64,000 bases of DNA from Alloacidobacterium dinghuense (GCF_014274465.1 NZ_CP060394.1:620001-684000); one strand, 5' to 3'; shown: positions 16,524 to 25,486, counted from the first letter of the stretch. Notes: generated by a model from the letters alone, not told the origin. Translations and numbers: made by a program.

Positions 16524-17693
16524 ATGCATTGTTTGGCGCGTTCTATCGTGCTTCTCTTTCTGGCGGCGATGGTGGCGCCGCTTGGCTATGGGCAGATTCC
16601 GGCGTGGATGCCGGACCCGACACAACAGCAGACCTATACGCTGCATCGTTCTTCGAGCCGCGAATCGACGGGCGGAAATGCGGATTACCGCACAGTGACG
16701 CCGGGGCAGACTCTTACCTTGCTGGATGAAGACGGTCCGGGGCTCATTTCGCACATGTGGTTCACGCTGGCGGACAGCGAACCATTCTTTCTGAAGCGAG
16801 TCGTACTGCGGATTTATTGGGATGGCGAGGAGTCGCCAAGCGTTGAGGCTCCGATAGGCGATTTTTACGGGCAGGGGACGGGCGAAATTGTTCCGTGGGA
16901 GACGCCGGTGCTGACGGTGTCGCATGATCGCGCGATGAATTGCTGGTTCCCGATGCCGTTTGCGAAACACGCGAAGATCACGATTACGAATGACGGCAAG
17001 CAGTCGCTGGGGAGTCTGTACTGGAACATTGATTACCGGACGGACACGAAGCCGCTGCCAAAGGACACGCTGTATTTTCACGCGCAGTACCGGCAGGCGC
17101 AGCCGAACCGTGGATGGACAGGCGAGTGGTATGAGAACGGCGATCCGATTGTGAACTACAAGCGTAATACCGATGGCAAGGACAACTACGTTTGGGTGGA
17201 GGCGCAGGGTCATGGGCAGTTTGTGGGCGTGACCATGTCGATTCTGGAGAACCAGGATGGATGGTGGGGCGAGGGTGATGACATGTTCTTCGTCGATGGT
17301 GCGACCACGCCGACGTTTATTGGGACGGGATCAGAGGATTATTTTCTCGGCGCGTGGGATTTCGGCGGCGGTGGTTACAGCTTGCCGATGAATGGCGCGC
17401 CGCTGGTGGGGAAAGAAATTGCGGGGAGCCGGTGGAGCGTGTATCGCTTCCATCTGGATTCGCCGATTCCGTTTGCGAAGTCATTTAAGGCGACGATCGA
17501 GCATGGGCATGCGAATCATCGGTCGGACACGTTTTCTTCGGTTGCGTATTGGTATCAGGCGGAGCCGCATGCGGCCTTTCCTCCACTGCCGGATGTGAGT
17601 GACCGGATTCCGGTGCTGGAGTTTGTGGGTGGGCCGGGAAATTCGAAGGGGAACTATTCGCCGGGGAGTTTGAATAACCTGAATCCGCGGTGA
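16524..17693 (+). CDS. DUF2961 (GH172 family) secreted glycoside hydrolase
   Basis: A 389-aa protein with an export signal (residues 1-23). The body is a DUF2961 double jelly roll, including GLISHMWFTLAD, FYGQGTGE and GTGSEDYFLGAWDFGG. DUF2961 founds GH172, whose characterised members act on fructofuranosyl or arabinofuranosyl linkages. The Glu in GTGSEDYF lies in the conserved block I take to hold a catalytic acid. TGGAGG lies 8 bases before ATG 16524. The exact sugar cannot be assigned. It is a lone gene, so no pathway context helps. Confidence 0.85.
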   Translation: MHCLARSIVLLFLAAMVAPLGYGQIPAWMPDPTQQQTYTLHRSSSRESTGGNADYRTVTPGQTLTLLDEDGPGLISHMWFTLADSEPFFLKRVVLRIYWDGEESPSVEAPIGDFYGQGTGEIVPWETPVLTVSHDRAMNCWFPMPFAKHAKITITNDGKQSLGSLYWNIDYRTDTKPLPKDTLYFHAQYRQAQPNRGWTGEWYENGDPIVNYKRNTDGKDNYVWVEAQGHGQFVGVTMSILENQDGWWGEGDDMFFVDGATTPTFIGTGSEDYFLGAWDFGGGGYSLPMNGAPLVGKEIAGSRWSVYRFHLDSPIPFAKSFKATIEHGHANHRSDTFSSVAYWYQAEPHAAFPPLPDVSDRIPVLEFVGGPGNSKGNYSPGSLNNLNPR

Positions 17694-17911
17694 TCTCAGT
17701 ATTGCGGTGAGCAGGGATTAGACCTATCTCGTAAATTGACGAGGCCGGTTTACTCGCCCCCAAACGTAACTTCCGCATTGCCGGTAAACTGTCCACAAAC
17801 ATTACTCCTCATAAGCCGACTTCTTGGTACTAATCCGATGTCGCTGAGCGCGTTCGCGATTTTTGCATCATTTGACAACCAATTGCGCCGGCTGGAACCC
17901 ATAGGCCGCGT

Positions 17912-19000
17912 TCACTGGTGATGGATCTGAGGGTCGATATCGAAGACGAGATATCGGGCGAAAAAGGGCAGAACTTCGGTATAGATTCGGCCGTCAGCGC
18001 CCCAATTCGACTCGTCAAAAGGTCCGGTGTATTCTTCGGCGCCGTGAGCAACTCCGAATTCGTTCAGCTTGCGAGTAAAAGCCTGGTTGGCATACACGTG
18101 GTCATAATTCGCATCGTTCCGCGTCCAGTCAAACTTGAATCCTCTCAGAGATTTGAGGTTATTGGCGTATTGCGGAATCATCGTCTCCAGATAAAAGTTA
18201 TTGCGGAAACGATCCATGAGTTTCACATCGATGATCAATTTGCCATTTTCCTGGCGTCCAGGCAGGTCGACGAACAGCGGCGGCTTGGCGGGATCAGGCA
18301 GATGAGCCTGAAACATGGTAGTGAAGATGCGTGTGCCGCCATCTTGTTTCACGTCATCCATCGATTTTGCGTTTGTCAGAATATCCCATTTGGGTATAGT
18401 CATACTGACGCCGACACCTGTCCCCGTTCCCACCGGGTGCATGGCATACACGGAGCCAAAGACATCCGGATGCCTCATACCTAAGCGGATAGCTCCATAT
18501 CCTCCAATGAAGATTCCGGCAATGCCTCGGGAATCCCTGTTAGGAAAGGTCTTGAAATTTGCATCAATGTACGGTATCAGTTCCTGAATCATGAGATCTT
18601 CCCAGTTGCCGGTGACCGGGGAGTTCACATACCACGAAGTTCCAAGCGGCGTGTTCATGTCGACCGCTACGAGGATAAAGTCCTTGATCACACCCTCTGC
18701 AATGGCCAGATCAAACAGGCCCTGAGCATCTCTGTGATCAAAATCGAAGCGATAGTTTTCCTCGAAAGGGTTCGGTAGAAAATAAATCACCGGGTATCGA
18801 TGCGTCGATGTGAGGTAACCAGGAGGCAGATAAATCACCATCTTCCGTACCGGGCTGACACCGATCCTATTACCGGCAAAGTTCATTGAGATGACTTGCC
18901 GGTCGATGATCTGACCCTTCGCCGATTGCGCCAGGGTGGAAACAGCGTTTAATGCCATGGCAAGCAGAGCGGTTGCGCCGAGAATCTGTCGCTTCTTCAT
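17912..19000 (-). CDS. Esterase-fold secreted protein lacking the nucleophile Ser
   Basis: A 362-aa protein with a signal peptide (1-24) and an esterase D/enterochelin esterase-like fold (VIYLPPGYL, YPVIYFLPNP, QELIPYIDANF). The nucleophile elbow, normally G-x-S-x-G-G-Y-G, reads GIFIGGYGA: the Ser position is Phe164 (TTC at 18511-18509 on the minus strand). One base change (TTC from TCC) would account for it. If real, hydrolysis is lost and the protein is a pseudoenzyme or on the way to loss. Its start overlaps the upstream membrane-protein stop by 4 bp, in an operon whose PadR is also broken. Confidence 0.8.
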   Translation of the reverse strand: MKKRQILGATALLAMALNAVSTLAQSAKGQIIDRQVISMNFAGNRIGVSPVRKMVIYLPPGYLTSTHRYPVIYFLPNPFEENYRFDFDHRDAQGLFDLAIAEGVIKDFILVAVDMNTPLGTSWYVNSPVTGNWEDLMIQELIPYIDANFKTFPNRDSRGIAGIFIGGYGAIRLGMRHPDVFGSVYAMHPVGTGTGVGVSMTIPKWDILTNAKSMDDVKQDGGTRIFTTMFQAHLPDPAKPPLFVDLPGRQENGKLIIDVKLMDRFRNNFYLETMIPQYANNLKSLRGFKFDWTRNDANYDHVYANQAFTRKLNEFGVAHGAEEYTGPFDESNWGADGRIYTEVLPFFARYLVFDIDPQIHHQ

Positions 19001-19722
19001 GACACTATGCCCTCATTTCGGAGAACCGCCATTCGATCAGGCCGGAACCGCAGAATGGCCAGATACCACGCGGGCACAATCAACTCCCAATTGAGCACCC
19101 ACAGGTGGCCGGAAAGTGCCAGTACAGCCATGCAGATTGTTGCTGCCAGAGCCAGAGTGAAAGCCCGGCGCCGGTTGATTGTCCCGCCGCGCCTGCTAAA
19201 GCAAACCCCTGCGATCGCGGGAAACAGAAAGAGCAGGAGACAGAACCGCGGCAACGATTCCTGGCGAAACCGCAGCAGACAAAACAAACATGGTAGAAAG
19301 CAGCAGATTGCACTTGCCGCCAATGTGCGGCGCGAAACCGAATCAACGGTGAATCCGGCGGCCCACGCGCAAATCATCAACACAAGAGCTTGGCAGAGAA
19401 GCGATACAGCTTCTGCCGGCTGAGCAGAAAAGAGGTTCAGCTGCAACCCATATGCGAAGTAAGTTCGAAGCTCCGAGCTGATGGCAAATGAGAATCCCAT
19501 CAGCAAAAAGCTGCACGGGAGCGCCATGCAGGGAGCGGCTAACCAGGGACGCCAGCTGGTCCACAATTGCAACTGACGACGCGCCACCAGCCCCGATACT
19601 TCTCGCATCCCTCGCCACGCAGTCTCACTTGTCTCGATCAGGTCGCCGAGGACGATCTCGCGCTCTTGGGGAGTTAATTGCAGGGCCATGGCTTCGATGA
19701 GCTTCCATGCAATATCTCTCAT
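18997..19722 (-). CDS. PadR-associated membrane protein (permease-prefix type)
   Basis: A 241-aa protein. A cytoplasmic N-terminal helix pair (MRDIAWKLIEAMALQLTP then REIVLGDLIETSE) resembles the prefix domain found on acidobacterial permeases and their satellites. About seven hydrophobic spans follow. No transport or catalytic motif is visible. It overlaps the PadR frame by 4 bp upstream and the esterase start by 4 bp downstream, so all three form one transcript. Role is unknown; a membrane sensor or accessory part is a guess. Confidence 0.7.
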   Translation of the reverse strand: MRDIAWKLIEAMALQLTPQEREIVLGDLIETSETAWRGMREVSGLVARRQLQLWTSWRPWLAAPCMALPCSFLLMGFSFAISSELRTYFAYGLQLNLFSAQPAEAVSLLCQALVLMICAWAAGFTVDSVSRRTLAASAICCFLPCLFCLLRFRQESLPRFCLLLFLFPAIAGVCFSRRGGTINRRRAFTLALAATICMAVLALSGHLWVLNWELIVPAWYLAILRFRPDRMAVLRNEGIVS

Positions 19723-20048
19723 TCGGCCCCTTCCGTCCGCCGCCGCGCCCAGGGCGCACGATTGCTCATGCGGATCATGGTGTCGTAGAAGCTTCTTGCC
19801 GCGGCGGTGCCGGCCGGCGTTACGCGGACCATCCTCTTCGAGCGGCCTCCTCGTTGAGGCGTGCCCACTCCCATCCAGGTCTTCACCAGTCCTTTGGCCT
19901 CAAGCCGGTCAAGCGTTGTATACAAAGCGCCTATCGAGCAACTCCGGCCTGTCGCCTTTGCAATCGATTAACGCATAGCGACGCCATAGGCGTTTTCGCC
20001 CAGAGTCGCTGCCGCCGTGACCAGAAGATATTCGAATTCGCCCAGCAT
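19719..20048 (-). pseudogene. PadR family regulator interrupted by a nonsense codon
   Basis: Reading from ATG 20048 gives MLGEFEYLLVTAAATLGENA then YGVAMR, a stop TAA at 19970-19968 (codon 27), then SIAKATGRSCSIGALYTTLD and the rest of a normal 109-aa PadR wing. The frame is unchanged across the stop, and relatives usually carry Gln or Glu there, so a single C-to-T or G-to-T change explains it. Re-initiation at TTG 19925 would yield only 68 residues without the recognition helix. The protein is probably lost, which would free the downstream operon from its repressor. Sequencing error is the main alternative. Confidence 0.8.
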
Positions 20049-20270
20049 CGTTATAACTACAATGTGATACTAATGGGCCGCCTTGTCAACAGAAAAGAAG
20101 AGGAAGTGCGATTTCAATTGGCGCGTACAGGACAAAGCACTCATCGAGGACGGCGTAGGCCGTTAGTCCTCATAAACGCGCCTGCGTTGAGTAATGTCCG
20201 GGTGGTCGGCATTTCGGAAGTAACTCTGACTAACCTGCTGCGTCTCTCAGGGACATTTAGGAGATGGGTT

Positions 20271-21782
20271 CTACTTTGCGGCTGTCTGGTTCGGGATCTT
20301 GTAATCGTCGGTGAGGGTTTTCAGGAAAGCTACGAGTGCATCCTCCTCCTGGTCCGTCAGTTTCAGGTTGCCAAGTTGGCGCTTGTTGAGATTTGTCGAG
20401 TCTTCAGGCGCCGGCCAGCAGGTGATCTTCTCGCCCGGGTCATTGGGCGCACATCTCGGCAGAACGTCGCGCGTGTTGTAGAAATGCACGACTTCTTTCA
20501 GGTTCTTGAAGTAACCGTTGTGCATGTACGCTTTCACAAAATCAGGCGTTGGGCGCATATCCACGTTGCGCAATGTTGGCACCTGAAACTTGCCGTCGAA
20601 GTGCGGCGCAAGCTCGATCCACCCCGAATCCGGATTTAGCTGCCCGCTCAGGCTTTTGAGTTTGCGCAGGAAGTGTCCTACGCCTGCATCGACGTAGTCG
20701 TTGCCGCTGGGGTTCGCAGAATAGCCGTGCTGATCGGGAGCGCCCTCATAGTAGTATTGCAGGCCAGGATTTCTCGGGACGCCTAGATTACTGGCGGTGA
20801 AATCAGTGAAAAGCGGCTCTTCGCCCGGGCCTCCATCACGATGACATTCATTGCAACGCGCTTTGCCGCGGAACAATTCATAACCCAACTTTTCCTGGGG
20901 TGTGAATTGATCCTTTCCGGCTTGAACGGCGTCGTACTTTGACGTGAACGGGCTCACTTCGGGCGAAAACTCATACGCGGAGACGGCAAGGCCGAAGCTA
21001 TCGTATACACGGTCGGATCGAGCACGGTCGGCGGCGCTGAGATGGACGGGGTATTCGTCCGTGGCTGGGGGTGGTCCCGGCGTTGCGCAGATCTTTTCCA
21101 CGTTGGGCGGCCATTGAATGGTGAAGGAATCCTCGCCCCAGACTGTTTCAAAGAGCTTGCGATAGGGAGCCTGGGAAATGCGGTAGGCGAGACAAGCCGA
21201 ATCGGGCAATCCCATTTCTACGGGATTGGTGGGTGGCCCCTGTGCCTGTTCCGCGCTCGGATTCTGGAGGCGGTATCCGCTGGCGCGCATATCCCAGAAG
21301 TTTCCACCGACAAAATCGCCCTGAAGCGCGTTGTAGTGGAGTACCGGAGCGAAGGGCGCATACATGTAGCTTTGCGGTTTCCGGTTGCTGAACCGGGTTC
21401 TCACCGATCCGGGGTAGGAGACTGTCGTCTGGTTCAGTGCTTGAATCGGCCCGGTGAAGCCGGTCTCCGGCGTATGGCAAAAACTGCATGCTTCGTTCTG
21501 GTTGACCGAAAGGTGCTTATCGAAGAGCAGGAGCTTTCCCAGCGTGCGGACCTGTGCCTGACGGTCAAGTTGAGTGTGTTCTACCTGGCTTAAGGTGTCG
21601 GCCTCAATCTTGTCGAGGGCGGCCACGACTCTTGCGACCTCCTGATCAAAGGAGGGAGGCATTTTGCCGGCAAGATTGCTCGGGCCGGCCGCAGTGGTTG
21701 ACTGTGGTTGATCGCTCGCAGATGTCAAAGGCGTGCTGAGGGCGAGCGCGGTCAGAACACCTGATACGAGACGGGTGCCCAT
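20271..21782 (-). CDS. Di-heme cytochrome c peroxidase family protein (MauG/CcpA-like)
   Basis: A 503-aa periplasmic protein with a signal peptide (1-22) and two heme c sites: C99-x-x-C102-H103 (ACSFCH) and C310-x-x-C313-H314 (RCNECH). Spacing of about 210 residues between the sites is larger than in classical CcpA and nearer to MauG-like oxidases. These enzymes reduce peroxide or oxidise bound partners. The tail DQEEDALVAFLKTLTDDY is the usual cytochrome c C-terminal helix. No electron donor gene is adjacent. Single gene. Confidence 0.9.
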   Translation of the reverse strand: MGTRLVSGVLTALALSTPLTSASDQPQSTTAAGPSNLAGKMPPSFDQEVARVVAALDKIEADTLSQVEHTQLDRQAQVRTLGKLLLFDKHLSVNQNEACSFCHTPETGFTGPIQALNQTTVSYPGSVRTRFSNRKPQSYMYAPFAPVLHYNALQGDFVGGNFWDMRASGYRLQNPSAEQAQGPPTNPVEMGLPDSACLAYRISQAPYRKLFETVWGEDSFTIQWPPNVEKICATPGPPPATDEYPVHLSAADRARSDRVYDSFGLAVSAYEFSPEVSPFTSKYDAVQAGKDQFTPQEKLGYELFRGKARCNECHRDGGPGEEPLFTDFTASNLGVPRNPGLQYYYEGAPDQHGYSANPSGNDYVDAGVGHFLRKLKSLSGQLNPDSGWIELAPHFDGKFQVPTLRNVDMRPTPDFVKAYMHNGYFKNLKEVVHFYNTRDVLPRCAPNDPGEKITCWPAPEDSTNLNKRQLGNLKLTDQEEDALVAFLKTLTDDYKIPNQTAAK

Positions 21783-21905
21783 GGCTTATTTTCTCAGGAA
21801 AACGCGCCGAGTATTGTATTGGGGCGTTAAAAAACGCCCGCAATCGCCGCTGAGGGTGACTCTGCTGACAGCCGGTTGGCTCTGGGCCGGGAAATTCAAA
21901 GCGGA

Positions 21906-22793
21906 TTATTCGCCAGGGAGTTTGACGTCTTGATGAGCGGGAAGGGATGCGGTGTGGATCTGTCGGGCGAGGCCTAGTTTCCCCAATACCCAGATGCAGT
22001 AGTAGTTGAGGTCGTATTCGTACCAGGTGAGGCCGTGGCGCGCGGAGGCGGGATAGGCGTGGTGGTTGTTGTGCCATCCTTCGCCGCCGGTCAGGAGGGC
22101 GACCCACCAGAGGTTGCGCGAATCGTCATGTGTCGAGAAGCGGCGCGAGCCCCATATGTGCGTGGCTGAATTGACCAGCCAGGTTACGTGCAGGCTCAAG
22201 GTGACACGGAAGAAGATTCCCCAAAGCAGGAAGGGCCAGCTGCCGGTGAGATAGAGGACGATGGCGAGGATGACGAGCGGCATCCAGTGGTATTCGCTGA
22301 GCAGCATGAGGTAGCGGTCGGCGAGAATGTCGGGCGCGTATTTGCGGATCAGCTCGGATTCTATGCTTAGCCCCTTGCCGTAGATCACCCATCCGGCGTG
22401 CGACCACCAGCCGCCTTCGCGGGGCGTGTGGGGATCTCCGTGGCGGTCGGTGAGCTGATGGTGGACGCGATGATTGACCACCCAGTAGAGCGGTCCGCCT
22501 TCAAGTGTGAGGGTTCCGCACGTGACGAGAAGATATTTCAAGAAGCGAGGGACCTTGTATCCGCGGTGCGTCAGCAGGCGGTGGTAGCCGACGCAGATTC
22601 CCAGGTTGATGCCGATGAAGTACAAAACGGCTGTGATGATGACTGCCTTCCAGTTGAAGAAGAAGAGCGCGGCGATGGCTCCGGCGTGAAAGAGGATCAG
22701 AAAGAGGAGCGTGATCGTGTTGAAGGAATTGCCTTGTGCTCTGCGGCTTAGCGGGTGGGCTTGCTTTTCTTCAACGGTGGTGGCTGTGGCCAT
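21906..22793 (-). CDS. Acyl-CoA/fatty acid desaturase (delta-9 type)
   Basis: A 295-aa integral membrane di-iron enzyme. The three His boxes are present: HRLLTH (71-76), HRVHH (108-112) and HNNHH (241-245). Four hydrophobic spans lie around residues 28-65, 85-105, 170-190 and 195-212. It introduces a cis double bond into acyl chains and so adjusts membrane fluidity; it needs an electron donor encoded elsewhere. Gene stands alone between the peroxidase and the repeat region. Confidence 0.93.
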   Translation of the reverse strand: MATATTVEEKQAHPLSRRAQGNSFNTITLLFLILFHAGAIAALFFFNWKAVIITAVLYFIGINLGICVGYHRLLTHRGYKVPRFLKYLLVTCGTLTLEGGPLYWVVNHRVHHQLTDRHGDPHTPREGGWWSHAGWVIYGKGLSIESELIRKYAPDILADRYLMLLSEYHWMPLVILAIVLYLTGSWPFLLWGIFFRVTLSLHVTWLVNSATHIWGSRRFSTHDDSRNLWWVALLTGGEGWHNNHHAYPASARHGLTWYEYDLNYYCIWVLGKLGLARQIHTASLPAHQDVKLPGE

Positions 22794-23055
22794 GCTTGAT
22801 CCTCTGCTCTCATACGAGCAGGGATTGCGGGTTTGTTGGGTGAATTTTCTTTAATGTGATGGGATATGTGAGCACTTCGGATGGCTGGTTGGGATATTGC
22901 CTTCCCACCCTTCGCTTTGCGAAGGATGGGGCACCGGTCTGCCTTTCTGAAACGAGCCTTGCTAGCGCAAGGCTTCGCACGAACTTTGTTCGCGCGAAGC
23001 CTTCGACTTCGCCACGCTTCGCTCAGGATGACAGGATTTGGGGGATCTAGCCTCT
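22794..23055. repeat. Intergenic interspersed repeat
   Basis: 22905-23041 holds a composite of short hairpins (CCTTCGCTTTGCGAAGG; CTTGCTAGCGCAAG; TTCGCGCGAA) ending CTTCGCTCAGGATGAC. The same order of units occurs around the IS1-like element (8341-8414 plus 10623-10642). It resembles REP/BIME-like intergenic repeats. No gene seen. Confidence 0.6.
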
Positions 23056-23195
23056 AGCTTTTTCTATGGCTCTTACTATTGCGCGGGATTTGTTTACCGA
23101 TTTCTTCGAATTCTTTTTCCGGGCCGGAGTCGGCTACGATTCCGACTCCGGCCTGGGTGTGGCCTTTCTTGCCTTGTTGCAGCGTGCGGATGCAG
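23056..23195 (-). pseudogene. trpE 3'-end fragment
   Basis: About 140 bp homologous to the 3' end of the intact trpE at 23883. Read on the minus strand it gives LQQGKKGHTQAGVGIVADSG, then PEKEFEE, a one-base insertion, and then an NKSRAIVRAIEKAR-like tail in another frame. Differences from the intact copy are mostly at third positions, plus a missing codon, so the two are old or come from different lineages. Nothing upstream of the last 50 codons is present. Confidence 0.8.
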
Positions 23196-23369
23196 GGCCG
23201 CTTGGATCTGGGTTGGCGCGCGCGTGAAATACTCGCGCGTTTGTGAGTAATTGCATTTTCGAAGAAGATTGAAGCGGAGATTGTGGTGTGATAACATCTT
23301 GCCGCTGCGTCAGGGTTAGACTCAAACGTGGCAAGTTGGGCCCCTTTATCAGAAAGGAGTGCTCAGAGT

Positions 23370-23714
23370 ATGGCTGAAAACCTACCTACCCGAACTGCAT
23401 CACTTGACGATGCAGGATTTCAGAAACTACTTAAGCTAGCTCAGGAAAATCCCGCTCTTGCAAAAGAAGCCGCTGATGAACTTGAGGCAAATCCGCGAGC
23501 AACCCTCATCAAACTATTCCGCCTTTCGCCTAGCCAAACCGCTGCAATCGCGAATACCAGCGATGAGGTCTTGCGAAGCCGAGCCACGCTGCTTATTCAT
23601 CGATTAAGGTCTGGCAACTTTAAGGGCATCACCTATGAACCCGGTCCTGCACCGCCTGGTGAAATCGGACCGGATATCTCTTGTGAGTGTCACATAAAGA
23701 TTAGTAGTAACTAA
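23370..23714 (+). CDS. 114-aa protein of unknown function
   Basis: A soluble, mostly helical protein with a long N-terminal helical region (DDAGFQKLLKLAQ, then PALAKEAADELEANPRATL) and a short C-terminal tail rich in Gly and Pro ending DISCECHIKISSN. AAAGGAG lies 10 bases before ATG 23370. The leader-like helix followed by a small Cys-containing tail recalls peptide precursors of the nitrile-hydratase-leader type, but no modifying enzyme is nearby and this is only a resemblance. It sits between the trpE fragment and intact trpE, so it probably arrived with that rearrangement. Confidence 0.55.
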   Translation: MAENLPTRTASLDDAGFQKLLKLAQENPALAKEAADELEANPRATLIKLFRLSPSQTAAIANTSDEVLRSRATLLIHRLRSGNFKGITYEPGPAPPGEIGPDISCECHIKISSN

Positions 23715-23774
23715 GGTCATCTCCATCGCATAGTGATCTGGCAGCAGAAGCTGCAGGCACATTGCCCTCAGTTC

Positions 23775-23803
23775 TTCGTGCCCCACTTACCCTGGGGCAC
23801 GAA
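23775..23803. terminator. Strong hairpin between the small gene and trpE
   Basis: Perfect 11-bp stem, TTCGTGCCCCA and TGGGGCACGAA, with a 7-base loop. Neither side has a long T-run, so it may work as a weak bidirectional terminator or be a repeat hairpin. Confidence 0.45.
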
Positions 23804-23882
23804 TCTTAGTACGAATAGTCCTGAGAGTGTGACTGTTTCTGCTCGGTTCAGTTTGTTCAGATTTATCTATTTCAACACATTG

Positions 23883-25376
23883 TCAGTTTCTTGCGCGTTC
23901 GATCGCCCTTACAACGGCGCGGGATTTGTTTATCGATTCCTCGAATTCCTTCTCCGGGACGGAGTCGGCTACGATTCCGGCACCGGCCTGGATGTGGCCC
24001 TTCTTGCCTTGTTGCAACAACGTGCGGATGGCGATGCAGGAGTCGAGATTGCCGGAGTAGTCGGCGTAGAGGACGCTGCCGCCATAGATGCCGCGGCGTG
24101 TCGGTTCCAGTTCCTCGATGATTTCCATGGCGCGAACTTTCGGGGCGCCGCTGAGGGTTCCGGCGGGGAAGCAGGCGCGGAAGGCGTCGACTGCGTGTAA
24201 CTCGGGGCGGAGCTTGCCTTCGATTCCGCTGACGATGTGCATGACATGCGAGTAGCGTTCGACGGACATCAGCTCCTTCACTTCGACGGAGCCGTACTCG
24301 CTGACGCGGCCTACGTCGTTGCGGCCGAGATCGACGAGCATGACGTGTTCGGCGCGTTCTTTTTCATCGTGGATCATCTCGTCGGCGATGCGGCGGTCGT
24401 CTTCGTCGCTGGATCCGCGCGGGCGCGTTCCGGCGATGGGGCGGTACTGGATGCGGTCCTGGTTTACCTTCACCAGCAATTCCGGTGACGACCCTGCGAT
24501 GTGCGTGTCGGCGTTCTTTTTGAGGCTGAGGCGCAGGAAATATAGATACGGCGATGGGTTGACAGTGCGCAGCGCGCGGTAAATCGAGAAGGGATCGACG
24601 CCCGGCTCTACATCGAAGCGCTGCGAGAGGACGACCTGAAAGACGTCTCCGGCGGCGATGTATTCTTTCGCGGTTTCGACGGCTTTGAGGAAGTCTTTTT
24701 TCCGCGTCTGCGACTCGAGCTTGAGCTTGCCGCGGACTTTTTTCTGTTTTGGTTTCTGGAATGGTCTTGCGAGGCGCTTCTCTAGTCTGTCGAGGCGCTT
24801 TAGGGCATTGGCGTAGGCGCGGTCGGGCTTCTGCTGTGTGACGTCAGCGGTGACGATGAGCAGCATTTCCTTGCGGATGTGGTCGAAGGCCAGCACCTCG
24901 TGGAAGAACATGAGGCAGGCGTCGGGCAGGCCGAGGTCGTCTTTGGTGGTTTCGGGCAGGCGCTCGATCTGGCGGACGACATCGTAGGCGAAGAAGCCTA
25001 CGGCTCCGGCAGTGAAGGGCGGCAGGCCCGGGATGCGCGCGGGCTTGTGGCTGCTCAGCAATCCCTTGCAAAGGTTGAAGATGTCGTCTTCCATGCGGTG
25101 CAGCTTGCCGTTTTCTGTGATCTCAATATTTTTGCCGCGCGAGACGATCTTGCGGAACGGGCGGATGCCGATGAAGGTGTAGCGGCCGATTTTTTCGCCC
25201 TGCTCGACGGATTCAAGGAGGAAGGCTTCGGGCTCGTCGGCAGCGAGGCGCAGGAAGGCGGTTACCGGGGTTTCGAGATCGGCAGTGAGCGTGCGGTAGA
25301 GCGGCACGAGCGTATGCGACTTGGCTAGCTTCAGGAAGTCGGCGCGATTGGGGAGCGTGGTCTCGGGCGAAGGCAT
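23883..25376 (-). CDS. trpE: Anthranilate synthase component I
   Basis: A 497-aa enzyme that makes anthranilate from chorismate, with ammonia from the TrpG glutaminase, in tryptophan synthesis. The N-terminal LLESVEQGEKIGRYTFIG block is the Trp feedback-binding region. The C-terminal chorismate-binding domain has PSPYLYFL, the IAGTRPRG and DLGRNDVGRV blocks, and FPAGTLSGAPK. Length is normal. No trpG follows; the gene is alone here, so the other trp genes are elsewhere. It competes with paralogous PabB for naming, but the LLES element favours TrpE. Confidence 0.93.
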   Translation of the reverse strand: MPSPETTLPNRADFLKLAKSHTLVPLYRTLTADLETPVTAFLRLAADEPEAFLLESVEQGEKIGRYTFIGIRPFRKIVSRGKNIEITENGKLHRMEDDIFNLCKGLLSSHKPARIPGLPPFTAGAVGFFAYDVVRQIERLPETTKDDLGLPDACLMFFHEVLAFDHIRKEMLLIVTADVTQQKPDRAYANALKRLDRLEKRLARPFQKPKQKKVRGKLKLESQTRKKDFLKAVETAKEYIAAGDVFQVVLSQRFDVEPGVDPFSIYRALRTVNPSPYLYFLRLSLKKNADTHIAGSSPELLVKVNQDRIQYRPIAGTRPRGSSDEDDRRIADEMIHDEKERAEHVMLVDLGRNDVGRVSEYGSVEVKELMSVERYSHVMHIVSGIEGKLRPELHAVDAFRACFPAGTLSGAPKVRAMEIIEELEPTRRGIYGGSVLYADYSGNLDSCIAIRTLLQQGKKGHIQAGAGIVADSVPEKEFEESINKSRAVVRAIERARN

Positions 25377-25435
25377 GGCTTTTGGCTATCGTACCGTACG
25401 CAGGTGAACCGCAATCGGCGCCAGTTTGAATCCTA

Positions 25436-25474
25436 TTGACAAGCTGCAAAGCGAGTGTATCCTATGCATAGGAT
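25436..25474 (+). promoter_or_regulatory. Promoter with PadR-type palindrome
   Basis: TTGACA at 25436-25441 is followed after 16 bp by TATCCT (25458-25463). A perfect 16-bp palindrome, ATCCTATGCATAGGAT, at 25459-25474 covers the -10 element. It lies 12 bp upstream of a padR gene, so autorepression is likely. Confidence 0.75.
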
Positions 25475-25486
25475 TACGAGGTATAC

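Noticed and set aside
16338-17213. 291-codon minus-strand frame
   Set aside because: Antisense to the GH172 gene; composition is dominated by Arg and His as in shadow frames.
17736-17921. 61-codon plus frame in the gap after GH172
   Set aside because: No ribosome site, runs into the esterase 3' end, nothing recognisable.
19707-20639. 310-codon plus-strand frame across the PadR pseudogene and peroxidase end
   Set aside because: Arg/Cys-rich random translation spanning the ends of two real minus-strand genes.
22905-23041. Possible CRISPR-like repeats
   Set aside because: Repeats are short hairpins of different sequence without regular spacers; they match an interspersed intergenic repeat instead.
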